From NCBI RefSeq assembly GCF_003852425.1, contig NZ_QAJN01000010.1:310724-374723 (forward strand): a stretch of 64,000 bases of DNA, given 5' to 3'. Positions within the stretch are counted from its first letter, which is position 1; each line of letters begins with the position of its first letter. Below are positions 54,738 to 64,000 of this stretch, piece after piece. Source of the stretch: Paucibacter sp. KBW04 (GTDB lineage: Bacteria > Pseudomonadota > Gammaproteobacteria > Burkholderiales > Burkholderiaceae_C). The notes beneath the pieces were generated by a model. The model was not told the origin of the DNA and did not search any database. It saw only the letters and a list, made by a program, of their open reading frames with translations. The position numbers and the translations under genes are program-made.

Positions 54738-56118
54738 AGCGAGCGCCTTTGCCCGTCAGAACAACAGCGACCGTCTCAAGCATGATCAGGAGGTCAAGAA
54801 ACAAGGTGTGGTTCTTGACGTAGTAAAGGTCGTACTGAAGCTTTTCCACCGAGTCCTCAACCGTGGAGCCGTACTCGTAACGAACCTGGGCCCAGCCTGT
54901 GACGCCGGGCTTGACGCTTTGACGCACGGCAAAGTAGGGAATCTTGCTGACCAACTCGTCCACAAAATACTGGCGCTCGGGGCGGGGGCCCACCATGCTC
55001 ATATCACCTTGCAGCACATTGATCAACTGGGGCAGCTCATCGATGCGCACCTTGCGGATGAAACGACCGACACGGGTCACACGGTCGTCGTTGACGGTCG
55101 CCCAGCGCGGCTTGCCGTCTTTCTCGGCGTCGGTACGCATGCTGCGGAACTTGATGACGTTGAAGGGCTTGCCATTCAGGCCCACACGCTCCTGTCGGTA
55201 AAACACCGGGCCCGCGGATTCCAGCTTGATCAAAACCGCCGTCACCAGCATCACGGGCAAGGCCGCGACGAAGATTGCGGCTGCGCAAATCACATCAAAC
55301 ACGCGCTTGATGGCGGTGCGAACCACCCCTTGATTGAATCCATCGCCAAAAATCAGCCAACCCGCATTCACATGGCTGATCTTGATTTGAGCCAGGGTCT
55401 TCTCGAAGTGAGTGGCGATGTCCACCACGCGGATCCCGTAAATCTTGCAATCTAGCAATTGACGCAGAGGCATGCTGCCACCGCGGCGCTCAGACAATGC
55501 CACCACGATCTCGTTGACCTGCAATTGCCTAGCAGTTTCGGTGAGGCTGCCACGCATTTCCAGAATCTCGCTGCTGGGAATGCAGGAGCTTTCTTCATTG
55601 GGGCCAGGCAGATAACCGACGATTTGCGCATGCGGATCAGAAGCCTTGAGGGTTTGGCCCACAGAGCGGGCGGCTTGCCCGGACCCAAAAATCAAGATCC
55701 GAGTGCGCAGACGCGATTGCGCGCCGGAGTGCGCTGCGTAAACCCGGTGCACCATCACGGCCGCCACAGCCGCCATGGCCACCAGCGTCACCAAATCACG
55801 ATGGCTGGAATTAGCCGGCAGAAAACTGAAAATGGCGTATGCCAGGGGCAGGCCGAACATCAGGCCCAGCAAGGCGCGGGCGCAGGACTCGGTAACCGAG
55901 CGGTTATGCACATGCTGGTAGAGACCGCTAGCGGAATTGATGACGAACATGCAACCGGCCAGGGACAGGCCATGCGAAGCCACAAAAGGAATGGCGGAGG
56001 ACGCGGCATCCCCCTGGCTCAGCACAACAGCGACCACCGCGAACAGAATCAAGCCCAAGTCGAAGAAGACTTGTAGCAGGGTCTGCCTATGCAGGTAATG
56101 ACTGAATATCCGGACCAT
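54736..56118 (-). CDS. PEP-CTERM/XrtA system undecaprenyl-phosphate sugar transferase (TIGR03013-type)
   Basis: 460 aa from the ATG at 56118, which has AGGGGA about 5 nt upstream; the frame open to 56166 has no such site. Four N-terminal membrane helices, a CoA-binding-like Rossmann domain (ILIFGSGQAARSVGQ), then a fifth helix and the bacterial sugar-transferase domain (FNVIKFRSMRTDAEKDG, VTRVGRFIRKVRIDELPQL, DMSMVGPRPERQYFV, KPGVTGWAQVRYEYG). It places the first sugar phosphate on undecaprenyl phosphate, starting the repeat unit. First gene of the prs unit. Confidence 0.93.
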   Translation of the reverse strand: MVRIFSHYLHRQTLLQVFFDLGLILFAVVAVVLSQGDAASSAIPFVASHGLSLAGCMFVINSASGLYQHVHNRSVTESCARALLGLMFGLPLAYAIFSFLPANSSHRDLVTLVAMAAVAAVMVHRVYAAHSGAQSRLRTRILIFGSGQAARSVGQTLKASDPHAQIVGYLPGPNEESSCIPSSEILEMRGSLTETARQLQVNEIVVALSERRGGSMPLRQLLDCKIYGIRVVDIATHFEKTLAQIKISHVNAGWLIFGDGFNQGVVRTAIKRVFDVICAAAIFVAALPVMLVTAVLIKLESAGPVFYRQERVGLNGKPFNVIKFRSMRTDAEKDGKPRWATVNDDRVTRVGRFIRKVRIDELPQLINVLQGDMSMVGPRPERQYFVDELVSKIPYFAVRQSVKPGVTGWAQVRYEYGSTVEDSVEKLQYDLYYVKNHTLFLDLLIMLETVAVVLTGKGAR

Positions 56119-56304
56119 GACTTTCCCCTGTACATCAAGATCAATTGCGTTCAATCGCGTGATCAACTGAACCCCAAAGCAGCAGTGTTCTGCGGCATGG
56201 TTGTCACGCTTGCGTGGCTGACGACTCCAAGCGGATCGAACTAGAACCTAGCTAAAGTCTTTCGCTGAGACTTGCTTGACTCGCGGGGCGATGATGCCTG
56301 TACA

Positions 56305-56339
56305 AGCCCCCGTTGAAAGCCCCCCGTTTGAAGGGGGCC
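56305..56339. repeat. G/C-run repeat cluster (box 4), upstream of the sugar transferase
   Basis: Plus strand: AGCCCCC, GTTGAA, AGCCCCCC, GTTTGAA, GGGGGCC. The minus-strand reading GGCCCCC-N7-GGGGGGCT has exactly the arm and 7-nt spacer layout of the box at 43228-43249. It lies about 190-220 nt upstream of the sugar-transferase start. The rest of this 478-bp gap (56119-56596) holds the ligA terminator and otherwise nothing I can support; no clear sigma-70 or sigma-54 promoter was found. Confidence 0.5.
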
Positions 56340-56534
56340 CCACGGTATAAATTCTCAGTTTTTTGACAATCTATGAACATCGGCGCGGCGAAGCACTTCC
56401 GACGCCCAAAGTAGAGCGCAGGAATGTTGCGGTTTCCCTCTGACACCCTCTTGTGAGCGTGCGTTTTGCACAGGGTTTTGCGTCTTGCTAAACAGTGTCG
56501 GATTCAGGCCCAAACAAACCCAATGCCAGGCATG

Positions 56535-56570
56535 AAAAAGGCCGAGCCAAAACGAGTTTCGGCCCGGCCT
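56535..56570 (-). terminator. Rho-independent terminator of ligA
   Basis: On the minus strand AGGCCGGGCC...GGCTCGGCCT forms a stem with small interior mismatches, followed by five T residues. It sits about 30 nt after the ligA stop. Confidence 0.8.
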
Positions 56571-56596
56571 ATCAAATGAGGAATTAGTGCCAGAAA

Positions 56597-59963
<3,367 letters not shown>

Positions 59964-59967
<4 letters not shown>

Positions 59968-61292
59968 TCTTTCGGCGGCGGCAGCCGGGTGATGATGACC
60001 TGGTCCACCCGGTGGCTGTCCACGTCCACCACCTCGAAGCGCCAGCCCTCCCACACCACCTGATCGGTGCGCTTGGGGATGCGGCGCAGCATCACCATCA
60101 GAAAACCGGCCAGGGTGTCGTACTGGCCCGCATGGGGCCAGGCTTCCAGCTCCAGCGCACGCTGCACATCGGGGATGGGGGTAATGCCATCGGCCAGGAA
60201 GGAGCCGTCCTCGCGGCGCACGATCTGCTCCTCGTCGTGTGAAGCCACCAGGCTACCCATCACCGTGCTCATCACATCGTTGAGGGTGATGATGCCCACC
60301 ACCAGGCTGTACTCGTTGACGATGACGGCAAAGTCTTCATGCGCTTGGCGGAACTGGCCCAGCACTTCGGACAGGGTCAGACGATCCGGCACGATCAAGA
60401 CTTTTTTGAGCAGGCCGGCCGACTGGCTGCTGCGCAGATTGATGGCCTCCTCACGCAAGACGCGCTGGAACAGGTCCGTCGAGTCCACATAACCCATCAC
60501 CTGATCGATCTCGCCATCGCAGACCAGATAGGTGGAATGGGGGTCCTCGGCGATGCGGTTGCGAATCAAGGTGTCGTCGTCGTCCAGCGAGAAAAAGACG
60601 ATGCGCTCCCGCGTCGTCATCGCGCTCTCCACCCGGCGAGTGTCCAGCTCGAACACGTTTTCAATCATCTGCTGCTCGGCATCGGCCACCACACCGGCCA
60701 GATTGCCGGCTTCGGCCAGGGCCAGGATGTCGGCGTGGGTGATGCTGTTGTCGCGTGTGGAGGGCAGGCCCATCAGGCGGATCAAGGCCTCGCTGATCTT
60801 GCTGAACATCCAAGACAAGGGCTTGAGCAAGGTGCATAGCAAGAGCATGGGGCCGATCAAGGCCAAGGCGACCCGCTCGGGCTCGTTCATCGACAAGCGC
60901 TTGGGCACCAAATCAGCCAGCACGATGAAGAGCGCCGTGATGCTGATGAAGGACAGGGCAAAGCCCAGACTTTGCGATTGCTCGGGGCCCAAAAAGTAGG
61001 ACAGGGCCGCCGAGTAATGCGGCGTCAAAGCCCCCTCACCCACGATACCGCCCAAGATGGCCACCGTGTTGACGCCGATCTGCACCACGGTGAAGTAGTG
61101 TCCGGGTTGCTCCTGAACCTCCAGCACACGCTCGGCACGGCCATCGCCCTCATCGGCCATCTGCCTGAGCTTGAGGCGGCGCGAGGCTGCGACCGAGAGC
61201 TCGGCCATCGAAAAGAAGGCGCTGCCCGCAATCAGGAGCGCAATCAACAAGAAACTGGTGCTCAATTCAGCTCCGATGGATGGTGCATTCAT
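59964..61292 (-). CDS. CorC/HlyC-type hemolysin family protein (DUF21-CBS)
   Basis: 442 aa. The N-terminal DUF21/CNNM domain has about four membrane helices (LIALLIAGSAFFSMAELSVAA, the FFSMAE-type motif). A CBS pair occupies residues 220-345 (AMTTRERIVFFSLDDDD..., IVNEYSLVVGIITLNDV), and a CorC_HlyC domain ends the protein (GWRFEVVDVDSHRVDQV). The family is linked to Mg/Co efflux or membrane-ion homeostasis; real haemolysis is doubtful. It lies 57 nt after zipA on the same strand. Confidence 0.9.
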
Positions 61293-61349
61293 AGAGCAGT
61301 GTAAGCGGCGAAGACCGCAGCCCCCTCGTGTCCAGCCGCCCGCAACTTG

Positions 61350-62438
61350 TCAGCTGAACAGGCGCCGCGCCGCCAGCGAGCCGGCCGCCAAGTCCCGCGA
61401 GGCCAGCGCCCGGTACAAGGTGCCGAGTTCCTGGCCGATGGAGGCAAAGGCCTGCAGGGGCAAGATCTGACCCCGGTCATCGCAAACATCGGCGTCGATA
61501 TCACGCGCCAGACCGCGCGCCGCCTCTTGCCAGGAGGCAAAAGGCTCCAGCGACTCGGGGGTTTGCGGCACATCCAACGACAAGGCCAGCTCGCGCAGAG
61601 ACGACTGCTGCGGGTTCTCGGCCAAGGCGGCCTGGGCCTCAAAGCTGAGCGTCAAAATAGGCGGCGCGCCCTCGTCGGCCGAGGCCATCACCAGGCGGCC
61701 CGGCATGGCGCCAGGCACAAAGCCATGGCGCACGGCCATCTGCTGCACATAGCCCAGGGTCCAGGCAGCATTGCGCGCCCGCAGCACCACAGCCAGTTGC
61801 GCGTCGTGGTCACCCGCGAAGTGGTCCAGCTCGCGGGCCCGGGCCACCACGTCCAGCATGTCCGGGAACTGCACAAAAGCGCCGATGCCTTCGGCAAAGG
61901 CCTGCAGTTTTTGCACAAATTCCGAGTACTCGATCTCGTTCATCGCACCGCTGCGATTGGCCATCTGCACACCGGACTGAAATTCACCGTAGCGCTGACC
62001 CGCCATGGGCAGCTCCCACTCGCCGGTCTCGGCATTGAGGCCTTCGATATGGAAGGGCTTGGTGCCGGCGCGGCGGCTGCCGGGCAGATGGGAGAGTGCC
62101 ATCTCGCCGCTGATCGGCGCGTCCAGCGTGAGCGTCGCAATGGCGTCGATCAGAGCGTCGATACGGGCCGAGGGCTTGCGCATGGGCCGCGCGATCACAG
62201 GCACGGTTTCGTCGTGGCCTGCAGCGGAGTCCCCCAGGCCTCCCGCGGCGTCCAGGCCCGCGCCCTCGGCGGCCGGATTGAGGCCGGGTTCTTGCCTTTG
62301 CTGCCCATCCATCAGGGGTTCCAGCTGCTCGGCGCGGCGCGGGCCGGCCTTGCGCGCGGTCCAGGCGCCATGGGCCACCACGGCCACCAGCACCAGGCCA
62401 CCCAGAATGGCCAGCAAGGTGGTCAGATTCATCGTCAT
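61350..62438 (-). CDS. zipA: Cell division protein ZipA homologue
   Basis: 362 aa. One N-terminal membrane anchor (LTTLLAILGGLVLVAVVAHGAW), a Pro/Gly/Ala-rich linker to about residue 85, and a C-terminal FtsZ-binding domain with the conserved LDVPQTPESLEPFASWQEAARGLA and DADVCDDRGQILPLQAF blocks. It links the FtsZ ring to the inner membrane. ATGA overlap with smc upstream is the normal Burkholderiales arrangement (smc-zipA-ligA). Confidence 0.88.
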   Translation of the reverse strand: MTMNLTTLLAILGGLVLVAVVAHGAWTARKAGPRRAEQLEPLMDGQQRQEPGLNPAAEGAGLDAAGGLGDSAAGHDETVPVIARPMRKPSARIDALIDAIATLTLDAPISGEMALSHLPGSRRAGTKPFHIEGLNAETGEWELPMAGQRYGEFQSGVQMANRSGAMNEIEYSEFVQKLQAFAEGIGAFVQFPDMLDVVARARELDHFAGDHDAQLAVVLRARNAAWTLGYVQQMAVRHGFVPGAMPGRLVMASADEGAPPILTLSFEAQAALAENPQQSSLRELALSLDVPQTPESLEPFASWQEAARGLARDIDADVCDDRGQILPLQAFASIGQELGTLYRALASRDLAAGSLAARRLFS

Positions 62439-64000
62439 ACCGCCTCCGCCATGGCCAAGGCCTTTTCCATGTCCACCGCCACGATGCGCGACACGCCCTG
62501 CTCCTGCATGGTCACCCCAATCAGTTGTTCAGCCATTTCCATTGCGATCTTGTTGTGCGAGATGAAGAGGAATTGCGTGCCACTGCTCATCTCGGCCACC
62601 AGCTTGGCATAACGCTCGGTATTGGCGTCATCCAAGGGCGCGTCCACCTCGTCCAGCAGGCAGAAGGGCGCGGGGTTGAGCTGGAAGATGGCGAACACCA
62701 GGGCAATCGCCGTCAGCGCTTTTTCGCCGCCCGAGAGCAGGTGGATGGTGCTGTTCTTCTTGCCCGGCGGCTGGGCCATCACCTGCACGCCGGCGTCCAG
62801 AATTTCATCACCGGTCATCACCAGCTTGGCTTGGCCGCCGCCGAACAGGGTCGGGAACATGCGGCCGAAATGGTGGTTGACCTGGTCAAAGGTGGCACTG
62901 AGCAGATCGCGGGTTTCCAGATCGATCTTGTGGATCGCATCTTCCAGCGTCTTCATCGCACTCATCAAGTCGGCACACTGCGAATCCAGAAAGGTCTTGC
63001 GCTCGCGCGCCGCCGTCAGCTCATCCAGAGCGGCCAGATTGACGGCCCCAAGAGCGGCGATCTCGCGGTTGATGCGGTCGATCTCGCCTTGCAGGCCGTA
63101 GAGCTTGACCTGACCCTCTTCCACCGACTTGGCCAAAGCCTCCAGATCGACGGCGGCCGCCACCAGCTGCTCCATGTACTGAGCACCGCCCAGCTGGGCC
63201 GCCTGCTCCTCCAGCTGCAGCTTGGTGATGCGCTCGCGCAGCGGGTCCAGGCTGCGCTCAAAGCTCAGGCGCTGCTCATCGGCCTGGCGCAGGCGCAGGC
63301 TCAGATCGTCGTAGCCGCTGCGCACGGCGGCCAAGGCCTGCTCGCGTTCCATCTTCAGAGCCAGGGCGTCTTGCAGACCGGCTTGGGCCGCCGCATCGTT
63401 GAGCGTGCCCAGCTCGCGCTGCAAGCTCTCGGCCGAGGCCGCATTGGTTTTTTGCTGTTCCACCGCGGTTTCAATCGAGCGCTGCAGCTCGCCACGCCGT
63501 GAGGCCAGGGAGCGGGCGCTGAACTGCGCCTCCTGGGCCCGGCGCTCCAGCGCCCGCAGCTGCTCGCGAGCCTCGCCCAGCTTGCGTTCGGCGGCGATGA
63601 CGCCATCGTCCAGCTCGGCATGGCGCTCCTGCGTCGTGGCCAGCTGCATGTCCAGCTCTTCAAAGCGGGCCTCGCCGGTGATGCGGCGCTCCTGCAGCTC
63701 CTCCATCTGGGCATCGATCTCGAACAGCTCGTCTTCCAGCTGCGTGCGACGCGAGCTGGCGGCCTCGGCTTGTTGCGAGAGGCGCAGCAGCTCCACATGC
63801 AACTGGTGGGCACGGTTCTGTGCCTCGCCGGCCTCGCGGCGCAAGATGAGCAAGCGTTGCGAACCTTCGGTGTAAGCGGCTTCGGCCCGCACCAGGGCGC
63901 TCTTGGCCTCTTCGGCGATCAGCACCTGGGCACGCAACTCCAGCACCAGATGCTCGATCTCCTGCGCACGCGCCAGCATGCCGGCCTGCTCGGAGTCCGG
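62435..64000 (-). CDS. smc: Chromosome segregation protein SMC, C-terminal part (5' end beyond window)
   Basis: At least 521 codons, with the frame still open at base 64000, so the N-terminal Walker A and hinge lie outside. The visible part is the second half of the coiled coil (charged heptads, ELRAQVLIAEEAKSALVRAE and onward) and the C-terminal ATPase lobe. That lobe has LLSGGEKALTAIALVFAIF (ABC signature) and FCLLDEVDAPLDDANTERY (Walker B, D-loop). The protein organises and segregates chromosomes. The internal Met at 63979 is not the true start. Confidence 0.96.
   Translation of the reverse strand, partial: PDSEQAGMLARAQEIEHLVLELRAQVLIAEEAKSALVRAEAAYTEGSQRLLILRREAGEAQNRAHQLHVELLRLSQQAEAASSRRTQLEDELFEIDAQMEELQERRITGEARFEELDMQLATTQERHAELDDGVIAAERKLGEAREQLRALERRAQEAQFSARSLASRRGELQRSIETAVEQQKTNAASAESLQRELGTLNDAAAQAGLQDALALKMEREQALAAVRSGYDDLSLRLRQADEQRLSFERSLDPLRERITKLQLEEQAAQLGGAQYMEQLVAAAVDLEALAKSVEEGQVKLYGLQGEIDRINREIAALGAVNLAALDELTAARERKTFLDSQCADLMSAMKTLEDAIHKIDLETRDLLSATFDQVNHHFGRMFPTLFGGGQAKLVMTGDEILDAGVQVMAQPPGKKNSTIHLLSGGEKALTAIALVFAIFQLNPAPFCLLDEVDAPLDDANTERYAKLVAEMSSGTQFLFISHNKIAMEMAEQLIGVTMQEQGVSRIVAVDMEKALAMAEAV

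Noticed and set aside
56363-56368. TTGACA as a sigma-70 -35 box on the plus strand
   Set aside because: No -10 element at 16-18 nt and no plus-strand gene downstream before ligA's convergent end.

Overview
The window is a high-GC chromosomal segment that reads as a betaproteobacterium of the order Burkholderiales, probably the Roseateles/Paucibacter/Leptothrix group. This placement rests on protein flavour, the smc-zipA-ligA neighbourhood and the full exosortase A (XrtA)/PEP-CTERM exopolysaccharide gene set. It is an inference, since no rRNA or tRNA gene is present.

Layout. (1) 248-7151, plus strand: an outer-membrane SphA/phenol-MetA-type protein, a 40-codon coupled ORF, a coniferyl-aldehyde-type dehydrogenase, an unrecognised secreted protein, and a NarL-type regulator with its membrane histidine kinase. 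(2) 7148-10074, minus strand: the exosortase-associated PLP decarboxylase and acyl-CoA ligase. They diverge from a plus-strand unit at 10373-21287: acyl carrier protein, hydrolases 2 and 1, a secreted TPR-like protein, aminotransferase, acetyltransferase, GT2, flippase, GT1, WecB and KdsA. (3) 21256-24381: a glycosyltransferase divergent from an asparagine-synthase homologue that lacks the glutaminase cysteine. (4) 24378-43082, minus strand: a tightly packed 15-gene core unit containing the export lipoprotein, Wzz-like protein, tyrosine kinase, outer-membrane protein, ATPase, two deacetylases, a FemAB protein, XrtA fused to EpsI, four glycosyltransferases, amidotransferase 1 and an O-ligase/polymerase. 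(5) 43357-46138: a FAD oxidase divergent from the only PEP-CTERM protein gene in the window. (6) 46196-56118, minus strand: the sugar transferase that starts repeat-unit synthesis, PrsK, PrsR, PrsT, an acyltransferase with a C-terminal PilZ-like domain, and a trypsin-like protease. (7) 56597-64000: housekeeping ligA, a Bcr/CflA exporter, a CorC/HlyC protein, zipA and the C-terminal part of smc.

How it fits together. The undecaprenyl-phosphate sugar transferase, glycosyltransferases, flippase, polymerase/ligase, Wzz/kinase pair and export lipoprotein make and secrete a polysaccharide. WecB, KdsA, the aminotransferase, acetyltransferases and amidotransferases point to amino sugars and possibly Kdo. 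XrtA processes PEP-CTERM proteins that are thought to associate with this polymer. PrsK/PrsR is the cognate two-component pair. PrsR carries the GAFTGA loop, and the PEP-CTERM gene has a good -24/-12 (sigma-54) promoter with a 14-bp perfect palindrome about 100 bp upstream, so the regulator and a likely target are both visible here.

The observations most worth a second look are: a G/C-run inverted repeat that recurs in four intergenic regions of the polysaccharide locus, with identical arms and spacing at two of them; the PilZ-like extension on the acyltransferase; the sigma-54 promoter and its palindrome; the long inverted repeat between the sugar transferase and prsK; and the acyl-activation module (ligase, ACP, decarboxylase, hydrolases), whose product is unknown.
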